NCBI GenBank assembly: GCA_031769625.1
Contig: JAUIMM010000113.1
Span: forward strand, 10,489,001 to 10,553,000
Length of the DNA: 64,000 nucleotides
From: Taudactylus pleione
Lineage: Eukaryota > Chordata > Amphibia > Anura > Myobatrachidae
Direction: 5' to 3'
The position numbers and the translations under genes were made by a program. Positions 35,651-47,753 of this stretch are shown in pieces. The notes beneath the pieces were generated by a model. It ran no database searches. It was not told where the DNA came from and saw only the letters and a list, made by a program, of their open reading frames with translations. Within the stretch, counting starts at the first letter, position 1; every line of letters starts with the position of its first letter.

Positions 35651-36584
35651 TTGTGGGAAGCTGTAAAGCCTTATATACTGAATTATGCTAGTGCGTGGAT
35701 CTGTGCGCCTGCGAGCAGAAAACTGCGCCTCCCACTGATTTGTGCGCCACCTGCCACAACTGTCATTATTGGTATCTGCACTTGCACCAGCCGGTTGCAA
35801 GGTGCGAGATATCAGTCATGCCACCGGGGGTGTGGCTCATTAGATTGACAGTAAAGGTGCTTACACACTTGGTGATTTTTTACACGATTTGTCAGATTCC
35901 GACGAATCGTGACAACAAATCATGTAAAATATGCCCAATTTGTGAGTTTCCACTCACGATCATGATGTCGATGTGCGTACCCGCTGGTCATACATCCAGG
36001 GGCAAACGCAGAATTTTTAAGGGGGGTTTCCATACATAAAATAAATATATATATATATATATATATATTAGGGGTGTGCACCGGCCACTTTTCGTGTTTT
36101 GGTTTTGGATCTGGATCTTTCTTCGTGTTTTGGATCTGGATTGGTTTTGCCAAAACCACCCTTCCGTGTTTTGGGTTCTGGGTTTTGTGTTTTAGATCTG
36201 TATTTTTTTTAAAAAAAGCATAAAAACAGCTTAAATCACAGAATTTGTAGGTTTTTCTGCTCCTATGCTATTATTAACCTCAATAACCTTAATTTCCACT
36301 CATTTCCAGTCTATTCTGAACACCTCACACCTCACAATAGTGTTTTTATGTCCAAAAGGTTGCACCGAGGTAGCTGGATGACTATGCTAAGCGACACGAG
36401 TGGGCGGCACAAACACGTGACCCATCTAGGCGTGATACTGCAGTGGCAGACAGGATGGCAGTTTGAAAAACTAGGCCCCAAACTGTACATAATGCAAAGA
36501 AAAAAAAGAGGTGCAAGATGGAATTGTCCTTGGGCCCTCCCACCCACCCTTATGTTGTATAAACAGGACATGCACACTTTAACA

Positions 36585-36640
36585 AACCAATCATTTCAGC
36601 GCCAGGGTCTGCCACACAACTGTGGCTGAAATGATTGGTT
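36585..36640 (-). promoter_or_regulatory. Conserved hairpin after the hAT stop codon (copy 2)
   Basis: A perfect 16-bp stem: AACCAATCATTTCAGC (36585-36600) pairs with GCTGAAATGATTGGTT (36625-36640) around a 24-base loop. The same perfect stem is kept in copies 3 and 4. Confidence 0.7.
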
Positions 36641-36696
36641 CGTTTGGGCCCCCACAAAACAAGCTGGCAATTAATCTGTCCCTGCACAAACTGGCT

Positions 36697-39600
36697 CTAC
36701 GGAGGCAAGATGTCATCCTCATCCTCCTCATCCACCGATTCCTCACCCTCTTCAGTGTGTACATCCTCATCCTCACAAAGTATTAACTCGTCCCCACTTG
36801 AATCCACCACCACAGGTCCCTCTGTACGTTCTGGAGGTTGGTCTCCCTGGAAGAGCTGATCATTCATTTTGATGAACATCATCTTCTCCACATTCTGTGG
36901 AAGCAACCTCCTACGCCTTTCGCTGACAAGGTTCCCGGCTGCACTAAACACTCTTTCGGAGTACACACTGGAGGGGGGGCAACTCAGGTAAAATAGAGCC
37001 AGTTTGTACAGGGGCCTCCAAATTGCCTCTTTTTCCTGCCAGTACAGGTATGGACTGTCTGACATGCCTACTTGGATGCTGTCACCGATGTAATCCTCCA
37101 CCATTCTGTCAATGGTGACAGTATCATATGCAGTGACAGTAGACATGTCAGAAATTGTTGCCAGGTCCTTCAGTCCGGACCAGATGTCCAAACTTGGTCC
37201 TGCCTGCCCTCCATCACCGCCAGCGGGTTGCTTAGGATACCTAAGTTTTTTCCTGGCAGCCCCAGTTGCGGGAGAAAATGAAGAAGGAGCTGTTGACGTG
37301 TCACGTTCCGCTTCAGCTGACAGTGTGTTCACCAGCAGGTCTTTGCACCTCTGCAGGCTTGTGTCGGCCGGAAAGAGAGACACCACATAGGCTTTAAACC
37401 TAGGATCGAGCACGGTGGCCAAAATGTAGTGGTCTGATTTCAACAGATTGACCACCCTGGAATCCTGGCAAAGCGAATGAAGGGCTTCATCCACAAGTCC
37501 CACATGCCGAGCGGAATCGCTCCGTCTTAGCTCCTCCTTCACTTTCTCCAGCTGCTTCTGCAAAAGCCTGATGAGGGGAATGACCTGACTCAAGCTGGCA
37601 GTGACTGAACTGACTTCATGTGTGGCAAGTTCGAAGGGCTGGAGAACCTTGCACAACACGGAAATCATTCTCCACTGCGCTTGAGTCAGGTGCATACCCC
37701 CTGCTTTGCCTATGTCATAGGTGGATGTATAGGCTTGAATGGCCTTTTGCTGCTCCTCCATCCTCTGAAGCATATAGAGGGTTGAGTTCCACCGCGTCAC
37801 AACCTCTTGCTTCAGGTGATGGCGGGGCAGGTTCAAGAGTGTTTGCTGGCGCTCCAGTCTTCTGCACGCAGTCGCTGAATGGCGAAAGTGGCCAGAAATT
37901 TTTCGGGCCACCCAAAGCGTCTCCTGCACGCCCCTGTCGCTTTTCAGAAAATTCTGCACCACCAAGTTTATTGTGTGAGCAAAACATGGGACGTGCTGGA
38001 ATTTGCCCAGATGTAATGCCCGCACAATATTGGTGGCGTTGTCAGATATCACAAATCCCCAGGAGAGTCTAAGTGGGGTAAGCCACTGGGCGATGATTTC
38101 CCTCAGTTTCTCTAAGAGGTTGTCGGCGGTGTGCCTCTTACTGAAACCGGTGATACACAGCGTAGCCTGCCTTGGAACGAGCTGGCGTTTCTGAGATGCT
38201 GCTACTGGTGACGCTGCTGCTGTTGCTGCGTAAGGTGATACATCTACCCAGTGGGCTGTCACAGTCATATAGTCCTTAGTCTGCCCTGTTCCACTTGTCC
38301 ACATGTCCGTGGTTAAGTGGACATTGTGTACAACGGCATTTTTCAGGACACTGAGGACACTTTTTCTGACATTTCTGTACAGTCTCGGTATTGCCTGCCT
38401 AGTGAAGTGGAATCTAGACGGGATTTGGAACCGGGGACACACTACCTCCATCAATTGTCTAAATCCCACTGCACTAATGGCGGATACCGGACGCACGTCT
38501 AACACCAACATAGCAGTCAAGGCCTCAGTTATACGTTTTGCTTCAGGACGACTGCTGTCGTACTTCATCCTCCTCGCTAAGGACTGTTGGAGGGTCAATT
38601 GTTTAGTAAAAGTAGTGGTGTTCCTACTTCCTCTCTGGGATGATGAATGACTCCCAGCAGCAGCAACAGCAGCAGCGGCAGCAGTAGGCGTAGCAATGCA
38701 GGATCCTTCGGAGGAATCCCGGATAGGAGAGTCAGTCATGCCAGTGACATGGCCTGCAGGACTACTTCCGATCCTGACTAAGGAGGAAATTGACGAGGAG
38801 GGAGTTGACGGTGTGGTTTGCAGGCGCTTGGATACAACAGGACAACGGGATTTAGGTGTCCCTGGACTGCTTATGGTCTTAGCCAAAGTTTCTGAACTTG
38901 ACAGTAACTTTTTATGAACGCGCTGCAGGTGCCGTATAAGGGAGGATGTTCCTAGGTGGTTGACGTCCCTACCCCTACTTATTTCACCTTTACATATGGT
39001 ACATATGGCAAGACAGTTGTTGTCCGGATTTGGATAGAAATATTGCCAGACCAAAGAGGTGGAATGTTTGGTCTTCTGCCCAGGCATGACCGTGATGGGC
39101 TTTTTCATCCCACGGACAACAACTGTCTCCCCCGAAGCCTGATTTAAACAAACCACATCACCATCAGAATCCTCCTCGCCAACTTCCTCCTCAGCGCCAG
39201 CTACACCAGTATCCTCATCCTGTTGTACTTCAACAGTGACATCTTCAATTTGCATATCAGCAAGTGGACTGTGGGTGCTCCTTTCAGCACTTGCAGGGGG
39301 CGTGCAAATGGTGGAAAGAGCCACCTCTTCCCGTCAGTGCTTGGGAAGGTCAGGCATCGCAACCACCACCACACTTGGACTCTCCTTGGGGATTTGTGAT
39401 ATCTTCTTAGAAAGCACAGTTCTTCGCTGTGCTTTTGCCAGCTTAACTCTTTTGATTTTTTTAGTGGGAGGAGGGCTTCCATCGTCATGTGAAGGTGAAC
39501 CACTAGTCATGAACATACTAGGGATCGACCTTAGCCGTTCCTTGCCACTTCGTGTCGTAAATGGCATATTGGCAAGTTTACGTTTCTTTTCAGCTGATTT

Positions 39601-39810
39601 AAATGTTTTTTTCAAGGTCATTTTCCTGAACTTTGTCATTTGGGAGTGTATGTGCCCTCTATTATGACATTGGGCATCGGCCTTGGCAGACGACGTTGAT
39701 GGCATGTTATCGTCTATGTCATGACTAGTGGCAGCAGCTTCAGCACTAGGAGGAAGTGGTTCTTGATCTTTCTCTATTTTATTTTTATCGGAGAAAGTTT
39801 GGTCCTCCAT
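36697..39810 (-). pseudogene. BED-finger hAT transposase with one in-frame stop
   Basis: Colinear over its whole length with the intact 1037-residue gene at 57506-54393. One TGA at 39334-39336 (after AMPDLPKH, about residue 158) interrupts it. The stop lies between two compensating single-base indels, so the frame is the same on both sides and the downstream 875 codons are open. The BED finger, the catalytic Asp, Asp and Glu motifs (TTDMW, VISDNATN, SERVFSAAG) and the acidic C-terminus are all kept. As it stands it yields only a truncated product unless the stop is read through or initiation occurs downstream. Non-autonomous movement by the copy 3 enzyme is possible. Confidence 0.9.
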
Positions 39811-39844
39811 TTATGTTATATCGATTTGATATATACGTGCGGCT

Positions 39845-41280
39845 AAACACAGAAAATATTTTTTTATTTTTGCTGGAGAGTAGTGCACTTTGTGGGTTAC
39901 ACCAGCCTTTAAGAAATGAGCCAGCCGGGACACAGGCGCACACTTGGCGCTGCTCCTTTGTTGATGCACGTGCGGCTACTGCGCACACAATTCACAAACA
40001 CAGAAAATAATTTTTTTTTTGGTTTGGAGTGTACTTTGGGGGTTACAGCACCCTTTAACGGTCAAGCCAGCCGGCCCTTTACTTATGACACAGGCGCACG
40101 CTTGGCACTACTTTGTTGATGCACGTGCGGCTACTGCGCACACAATTCACAAACACAGAAAATATATATATTTTTTTGGTTTGGACTGGAGTGTACTTTG
40201 GGGGTTACAGCACCCTTTAACGGTCTAGCCAGCCGGCCCTTTACTTATGACACAGGCGCACGCTTGGCACTACTTTGTTGATGCACGTGCGGCTACTGCG
40301 CACACAATTCACAAACACAGCAAAAATATTTTGTTATTTGGTTTGGAGTGTACTTTGGGGGTTACAGCACCCTTTAACGGTCAAGCCAGCCGGCCCTTTA
40401 CTTATGACACAGGCGCACGCTTGGCACTACTTTGTTGATGCACGTGGGGCTACTGCGCACACAATTCACAAACATAGAAAATTATTTTTTTTTTGGTTTG
40501 GACTGGAGTGTACTTTGGGGGTTACAGCACCCTTTAACGGTCAAGCCAGCCGGCCCTTTACTTATGACACAGGCGCACGCTTGGCACTACTTTGTTGATG
40601 CACGTGGGGCTACTGCGCACACAATTCACAAACATAGAAAATAATTTTTTTTTTGGTTTGGACTGGAGTGTACTTTGGGGGTTACAGCACCCTTTAATGG
40701 TCAAGCCAGCCGGCCCTTTACTTATGACACAGGCGCACGCTTGGCACTACTTTGTTGATGCACGTGCTGCTACTGCGCACACAATTCACAAACACAGAAA
40801 AAATATTGTGTTATTTGGTTTGGACTGGAGTGTACTTTGGGGGTTACAGCACCCTTTAACGGTCAAGCCAGCCGGCCCTTTACTTATGACACAGGCGCAC
40901 TCTTGGCACTACTTTGTTGATGCACGTGCGGCTACTGCGCACACAATTCACAAACACAGAAAATATTTTTTTTTTTGGTTTGGACTGGAGTGTACTTTGG
41001 GGGTTACAGCACCCTTTAACGGTCAAGCCAGCCGGCCCTTTACTTATGACACAGGCGCACGCTTGGCACTACTTTGTTGATGCACGTGCGGCTACTGCGC
41101 ACACAATTCACAAACACAGAAAATAATTTTTTTTTTGGTTTGGACTGGAGTGTACTTTGGGGGTTACAGCACCCTTTAACGGTCAAGCCAGCCGGCCCTT
41201 TACTTATGACACAGGCGCACGCTTGGCACTACTTTGTTGATGCACGTGCGGCTACTGCGCACACAATTCACAAACACACA
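39845..41280 (-). repeat. hAT 5' tandem array, copy 2 (about 9 units of 157-161 bp)
   Basis: Located just upstream of the transposase start codon. Each unit holds GATGCACGTGCGGCTACTGC, a poly-T tract, GGACTGGAGTGTACTTTGGG, and GCCAGCCGGCCCTTTACTTA. Unit anchors fall near 39965, 40120, 40280, 40437, 40597, 40758, 40919, 41079 and 41239. Likely promoter or transposase-binding DNA by position; no function shown. Confidence 0.95.
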
Positions 41281-41843
41281 AAAAATATTATTTTTTTAGC
41301 ACTTGGGGGGAGCACCCCTGATGGACAGAGCACCCCCTGGACAACACTACAGCACCCCTTTAGGACTGGGACACTGCACAGGACTTTGGAGTGGACACAG
41401 CCCCTATGGAGAACTGACTGCACAACACAGTCCAGCCAGCCCCTATGGACTTTGAAGTAGTGGACACAGCCCCTATTAACAACAGGAGCACAGCACAACA
41501 CAGCCAGCCCCTATGGACTTTGAAGTAGTGGACAACAGCAGCACAGCGCAGCACAGCACAGCACAACACTACTCTGCACTACACTACACTACACTACACA
41601 GCCCAGCCAGCCCTAACTCCCACCCTCCCTCTTCACTGTCCACAGCCGAGTGAGAAAATGCCGCCGACGCGGGTACCTTATATAGGATCCAAAACCCGCG
41701 AGACCCGGAAGGCGGGATGATGACGTTTTGCCTCGATTTCAGATCCGAGTCAGGCGGGAAAAGTCGAGCCTGTCTCGGATCTGACTCGGATCGGGGGGGG
41801 GCTCGGGGGGGTTCGGATTTCAGAAATCCGAACCCGCTCACCC

Positions 41844-41846
<3 letters not shown>

Positions 41847-41883
<37 letters not shown>

Positions 41884-41905
41884 TATATAGATATAGATAT
41901 ACATA
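41847..41905. repeat. AT dinucleotide microsatellite at hAT insertion site
   Basis: An AT/GATATA tract directly abutting hAT copy 2; the matching tract on the other side is 36046-36068. Confidence 0.9.
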
Positions 41906-41935
41906 CATCACACAGAGGTGGCACTCAGAGACTAC

Positions 41936-42050
41936 ACGTCCCTTCCTCAGGATGCAGAATACAGAATAAGAATAATATATTGTGCATCCTGAGGAAGGGA
42001 CATGTAGTCCCAAAACGTTGATGCTTCTGCATTAAATCTTCGCCATCTTT
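41936..42050. repeat. Inverted pair with CTGAGGA...AAAAC hammerhead-like motif
   Basis: GCATCCTGAGGAAGGGAC (41985-42002), a short loop, GTCCCAAAACG and GATGC (to about 42024) could fold like a hammerhead core: CTGAGGA, a 5-bp stem, then AAAAC instead of GAAAC. An inverted, more degenerate copy lies at 41936-41960. Such motifs are known in Penelope-like retroelement repeats. No Penelope coding sequence is present here. Confidence 0.35.
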
Positions 42051-42153
42051 TTTGCATCTACAAAGTTTTTGGGGACGCCGTTCCCCTTAAGGAGGACACC
42101 AGAGCATGTATTCGGGATTTTCGTACAGTGAGTGCTGGATCATTTGTGCTTGC

Positions 42154-42184
<31 letters not shown>

Positions 42185-42819
42185 GTATTACACACACACA
42201 AGCATGCACACATACACACAGCATGCACACATACACAAATAAACACAAACATGATTACACACAGCATATATACAAACATACACGAAAGCCACCATACTTA
42301 CAAAACCGAGGGCTGAGGAGGGAGGAGGAGGGTCGCTGCCGGGGTCCAGCGGAGCTGCAGCTGCTACTCAGCAAGTGTAGCTGCTCCCACCCAAATCCTC
42401 TGCAGAGAGCTCTGCCAATCAGAACTCTCTATCTGAGGAGCGATAGCTCCGTCGCACCCGGCGCCACGGGTGACCCGCGGCCAATGCATGGCAGCATTCA
42501 GAGATGGAGACAAGGCTGTCTCTGTCTCCATGAAACAAATTTAGTCTGTCAGGGGGGGTTTCTGAGTTCTCAGAAACCCCCCCTGCGTGCGCGCATGACA
42601 TCACACCCAATCTCAGTCACAATGCACTGGAGTAGTTAGGAGGCACGATAGATCGTTTGTCATATTGGACAGTTTTTTAACACCAAATCGTGCCCACGAC
42701 TGCCGGGGAGCTGCTGGGGAAAGTTCAAAGGGAAATCGGACACATCGTCAGATCGGGAGCCCATCGCCAAGTGTGTAGGCACCTTTAAAAGATAGACAAT
42801 GACTAGATAGACACCAAAT
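42051..42819. other. Unassigned DNA with microsatellites
   Basis: TA/CA microsatellite at 42155-42290. Inverted repeat GGGGGGGTTTCTGAG/CTCAGAAACCCCCCC at 42550-42586. No gene recognised. Confidence 0.4.
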
Positions 42820-43770
42820 GGTATACAGTCAATAGGTCGACAGGGACAAAAGGTCGACAGTTACAAAAGGTCAACACACAAAATGCATGTAGGTCAACAG
42901 GTACAAAAGGTCAATGAGGTCAATAGGTCAACATTGGAATGTACAACATGTTTTTTTTCTAACCCTGATCTTCACTCTTACCCTAACCCTCCCCTTAGTG
43001 CCTAATCCTAACCGTCCTTCCTAATGCCTAACTCTAACAGTCGGGGTAAGTGCATAACCCTACACCTCCCTCCTAGTGCCTAAACCTATTTATTCCACCT
43101 AGTGCCTAACCTGAATCCTCCAGTAAGTGCCTAACTCTAAATGTCCCTCCTAGTGCTTAACCCTAACCATTGGCGTAAGTGACTAACCCTAACCGTCCCT
43201 CCTAGAGTGTAACCCTCCAGTAAGTGCCTAATACTAACCATTCCACCTAGTGTCTAAGCTGAACCCTCCAGTAAGTGCCTATCCCTAACCATCCCTCCTA
43301 GAGCCTAACCCATACCCTCCTGTAAGTGCCTAATCCTAACCATTCTACCTAGTGCCTAACCTGAACCCTCCAGTAGATGCTTACCGTAAACCATCCCTCC
43401 TAGAGTCTAACCCAGGGGTCTTCCAACTTGGCCCTCCAGATGCTGTGGAACTACACATCCCAGCATGCACTGCACATAGTTTTAGCATGCTGTTATATCA
43501 AAAAGGTGGCAGTGCATGCTGGGATGTGTAGTTCCACAGCAGCTGGAGGGCCAAGTTTGAAGACCCCTGGTCTAACCCATACCCTCCGGTGAGAGCCTAA
43601 TCCTAACCATCCCTCCTAGAGCCTAACCCATATCCTCCGGTAACTGCCTAAACCCAAACTCATGTGTTGACCATTCCCACGTTGACATTTTGTGCATGTC
43701 GACCTGCATCCATGCAGACCTTTTGTGTATCGACCTTCTGTACATGTCGACCTATAGACTGTCAGCAATC
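42820..43770. repeat. GTCGAC-rich foldback element with CCTAACC core array
   Basis: The left part has repeated AGGTCGACA/GGTCAAC and the right part GTCGACCT/TTGACATT in opposite orientation. The core (42960-43650) is an irregular array of CCTCCTAGTGCCTAACCCTAACC-like segments. A hAT MITE is inserted in the core. Confidence 0.7.
43413..43569. mobile_element. hAT MITE (157 bp) with perfect target duplication
   Basis: Ends CAGGGGTCTTCCAACTTGG and CCAAGTTTGAAGACCCCTG, flanked by perfect 8-bp repeats GTCTAACC (43405-43412 and 43570-43577). A second inner palindrome pairs GTGGAACTACACATCCCAGC with its complement. Confidence 0.95.
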
Positions 43771-44641
43771 TGATGTCAACCTAATGCTTGCCACCTTTTT
43801 ACTGTCAACCTTTCATCCTCCAACTGCCACTGGCTGGTCAGTATCATGGCCATCAAGTTTCTATCTAGTTACTGACCAGTGTGATGCCATCCTTTCTTTA
43901 AACTGCCTTGTGGTCTTCCCTATGTTGAGAAGACCACAAGGATAGTATATGTAGTAGACTATCTTAATTTTTTAACCGAAATGAGGGTGCACAAAAGTGT
44001 CACCCACTTCAAGGTGACTGCACGTAGTAAAGCCGCTAGGTCTACAATTAAGCAAATGAGTGGAAGAACTAGGTTTGTGATCTGACGTCAGAGCATACAA
44101 CCCGGTCTTTGAAGTTTTTCCCTCTTTTGGAACACGGTAATAGGCTAATGTTCTTTAAACTGGGCAATGCTGGATCTCTGTTGATTATAGGCCACAGTTG
44201 TTTCCGATTCGAAGGTTTGCGACTCTAACAAATGATACAACCCACAATATACTATAATAAAAGGTAACAAAATTTATAAATTTAAGAAGTAAAAGGATTA
44301 AGTAGGTAGAGTGGTTAAACCTATACTTAGCTTAATTTGTTAACACAGGACAAACATTCACTCAGGCAGAAAAGCAACCATTCACATTACCAGAAAGCAA
44401 TGATCGTCCCAAAGTGAGGTTCAAATGTCAGGGGCCCCTGATACCTTAACATAGGTTGTGGCAAAATAGTTCCTGGGCTCTGCATTCCATTTTACAAATT
44501 AGGCACACCATAAATTTACCATACTTGCCTACTCTCCCTGAATGTCAGGGAGAATTCCAGAAATAGTGGTGATCTCCCTGACTTCCTGTAGCATCTTCCA
44601 CAATCCCTGAGTCCGGGCTGGGTGAGCAAAAATACTGATAC
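43771..44641. other. Unassigned DNA
   Basis: No gene or clear repeat boundary recognised. Confidence 0.35.
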
Positions 44642-44644
44642 AGT

Positions 44645-45140
44645 GGCCCTCATTCAGAGGTGGTCGGAGGATGCAAGCGGTTGCTCAGAAACTGGGCGGC
44701 CGCTTGCATCCCGACCGGCCGCCTCTGTTTCAGTCGTTAGGCTGTGGGTTAACACCCACAGCTCTAACGACCGCTAGGGTGATGGTCGCAATGGTCATTG
44801 ACCATCACGACCATCGGGGCTTACGACGAGACCCTAGTCAAAGCCGGAAGCTCTCCACTGACATGTCAGTGGGGCCTCCCCCAAACGGCAGGCGTTCCCA
44901 TGGGAACGCCTCCGTTTGGGCTGCCACCCCCCTGGCCCGCCTTCCAAATGGGGCGAGCTGTCAATCAACATTGACAGCTCGCCCCCTTTGGAAAGAGACC
45001 CGCTATGGCCGGCGCTGTTGGTCGTATCGGGTCTCACGCAAGCGCACGATGGAGCCGGCTCCCTCGTGCGCATGCACACTAGACAAACATCGAGGCGGCC
45101 GTGCAGTCATAGACCGTACGGCCGCCTCTGAATAAAGCCC
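44645..45140. mobile_element. PIF/Harbinger MITE
   Basis: Ends GGCCCTCATTCAGAGG and CCTCTGAATAAAGCCC with AGT duplication (44642-44644, 45141-45143). The left terminus is identical in its first 14 bases to the three-gene Harbinger element. Confidence 0.85.
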
Positions 45141-45143
45141 AGT

Positions 45144-46879
45144 ATGTAATGTTATAATCTTCTGCCAACCATGGAGGAAACACTGATGGCTATTGAGTGG
45201 CTGTGCGCCCAAGGATATGTGATTAATTGCAAGTGATAGGGCTGCCGTTATTGCAGGGGAGTGGCTTCTCACTGCTAATTGCAGTCCAAACTGGCAGTCC
45301 CAAGTGGAGAAAACACTTCCCCCTTAGACTACCTGTCCGGCTGTGATCGCAAGAAGTGCTTCCAATGGGAAGTCACTGCCACTGCTAGGCAGTCCCTGCA
45401 GGGTGTCGGATTTTACTAGGGGTAGGTAACATTCACCACTTGTTATCATAGACTAGAGAAGTGTTTCCCCAACACATTCCTCAGGGAGCACTAACAGTGT
45501 ATTTTTCCTTGCAGTGCAGTACCTCCAAGCCTCTCTCATCCATGTCAGTCTTCTGCGAGTAAGTATCCTTCTTCAGGGCCTCTTTATTGGGGCATAACAG
45601 TGGCTTGGCATCATTTCAGGGACTTATGGGTCAAGTGTTCCTGCTGCTGGCACTTCCAACATGAGGGTACTTCAGCTGTCAGCTGTCTGCTGCATGGAAG
45701 GATCTCTACTTTTACACTTCTGCCCAGACAAATGGACACCGGTGATCTGTCATCTAGCAGGCCCTTCTTCAGTCCATTGCAGGCCCTGGCCGTTCGTGAT
45801 CAAATGTTCTTCATCCCACAGATAATTTTGGTCCACATGCTCTCTCTCCTCAAAATGCTCACACATTGGATCTTTGGCCCCCTTGCGCCAGAGCTACCAG
45901 TGATGTTCCACATGCTGCATCATTGAGGTGGCCACTTCTGGAGACTTCTTCTTTAGTCCATTCACTGCTACAGCTTCACTCCAGGGTCATTAATTTCCCA
46001 GCTGCTGGCCCTACCTACAGAGGTCATGGTAGCTTTCTTGAAGCCCTTCTCCCAGTGCTTTTATGCTGTGCTGTGTTGCCTGCTGCATGATCCTATTGTC
46101 ATCTTTGCTGGACACCGATTGTCCTCACATGTCTGAGGATGAATCTGCTCCATTGCCATCATGAATGGGGTCCTCTTTGGGATGCTCCACATGTTGTTTG
46201 TTGTCCAGATCCTGTTGACAATTATAAATTTAAGAGGTGTGTAGAGGGGTCTGGTGCAGTGCAGTCATGTGCATACCTCGTTCAACACGCTTTCATTTTC
46301 AGCATTTTGAGATGTTGCAAAAGTTCCTGGAAAACAGATTGGATGATGACTCTCTCTGGGAAGAGACTGATAACAGGCTGTTACATGATTGTAAGACATC
46401 AGCAAACAACAAGGGAGAGAGAACTTCAGTTGCTAGACCAGGTAAGTCATCACTGGCACAATGGTTTCAGACACTGGTTCCTCCCATACTTACTCACACA
46501 CTTAGGTGCCACTGTGCTAGTAGTGCCCACCTGGCAATCCGACCAGCTCCTGGGATTGCCCTTAGCACTTCCTAGCATCCTCATGCAATTTACATGCTTT
46601 GCCTATAAGGGGAAGACACACAGGGGATCACACAAATGGTCTACCACAGCACCCACATGCATTAACCAAACCCAGCCCACAACAACACACTCACCGGAGT
46701 CACGTGTCCCCTTGATGGATGTGTCAATGGATCTCAGCACCTGCAGGAAGCAAATACGGCATGTTTCAAAAAATACCTGTACTACACCTATCTAACTGGG
46801 TAGTATGTACCGCCCGCCCACCCTAGTGTATTACATTGCTATCTCTTATACAAATAACCCATGCTAATAGCAAATACCA
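45144..46879. other. Unassigned DNA; one long frame without a recognisable domain
   Basis: The longest open frame is 46139-46795 (218 codons, +). It is rich in His, Cys, Trp and Thr, has no recognisable domain, and overlaps other open frames, so it is not called a gene. The stretch may be an old repeat. Confidence 0.35.
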
Positions 46880-47753
46880 CACAATACTAGAGATGAGCGG
46901 GTTCGGATTTCAGAGATCCGAGCCCACCCGAATTTAGCAGATCCGAGTCGAATCCAAGCAGGCTCGATTTTTCCCGCCTGACTCAGATCTCAAACCGAGG
47001 CAAAACTAAAGAGTCTGAAATCTCGCGGTTCGCGAGCTTTCATCTCTATGATCAATGTAGTATATAAAGGGACCACACGACGGATGCCATTTCACTCCGG
47101 CTCTGGAGACTGAACAGGGAGGATGGGTAGTGTAGGGCTGGGAGATGCGCTGGTGCTGTCTGCTGTGTCCTGGGCTGGTGCTCATCCATTCTGGCTGGGC
47201 TGTTGCTGCCACTGTGCTGTCTGCTATGTCCATCTGGGCTGTTGCTGATCCATCTGGGCTGTCTGTGCTGTCTGCTATGTCCTGGGCTGGTGCTGCTGAA
47301 CCATTCTGGGCTGGTGCTTTGCTGTCTGCTGTGTCCATCTGAGCTGGTGCAGAACTGCAGATACATCTGGGCTGGTGCTGTGTCCATCTGGGCCCAAGTT
47401 CTGGACTCAAAAATAAAATATAGTAAAAAAAAAAAAATCAATCAAAGTGTCTTTTAGAATTTTCTGTGTGTGTGCGTGTCTTTTCTTCTAATAATTGTCT
47501 GTGTGTCTGTGCGTGTTAGGCTTAGCCGCACAAGATCTAGCAAGTCGGCAATGCAACCTAGTGCTGCCCGATTCCAGTCGTGATCAATCTGTACTCTGGA
47601 CCCAAGTTCTGGATCATAAAAAAAATTTAAATCAATTGTCATTTTTTGTCTAATATTTTTCTGTGTTCGCACGACTGCACGTGTGTGAATTTTGTAACCA
47701 CACCTTGGCTACACTATTGGTGCTTGTGACACTGCTTCAAGACCGCAGAAAAT

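Larger units (their letters stand above)
36069..41846 (-). mobile_element. hAT transposon copy 2, full length
   Basis: Ends TAGGGGTGTGCACCGGCC at 36069 and CCGCTCACCCCTA at 41846, inserted in an AT dinucleotide tract so that the 8-bp duplication cannot be told apart from the microsatellite. Contains transposase gene 39810-36697, a 3' hairpin at 36585-36640 and a 5' tandem array at 39845-41280. Very similar to copy 3, so both moved recently. Confidence 0.95.
35855..42787. mobile_element. MITE-type element split by nested insertions
   Basis: The left end AAAGGTGCTTACACACTTGG is complementary to CCAAGTGTGTAGGCACCTTT at 42768-42787. Between them lie a possible second element (CAGGGGCAAACGCAG at 35997, with a poorly defined right end near 42590) and hAT copy 2. 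The target duplication is unclear. Confidence 0.65.

Noticed and set aside
46139..46795. 218-codon open frame
   Set aside because: No recognisable domain, overlaps another open frame, and lies in unassigned repetitive-looking DNA.
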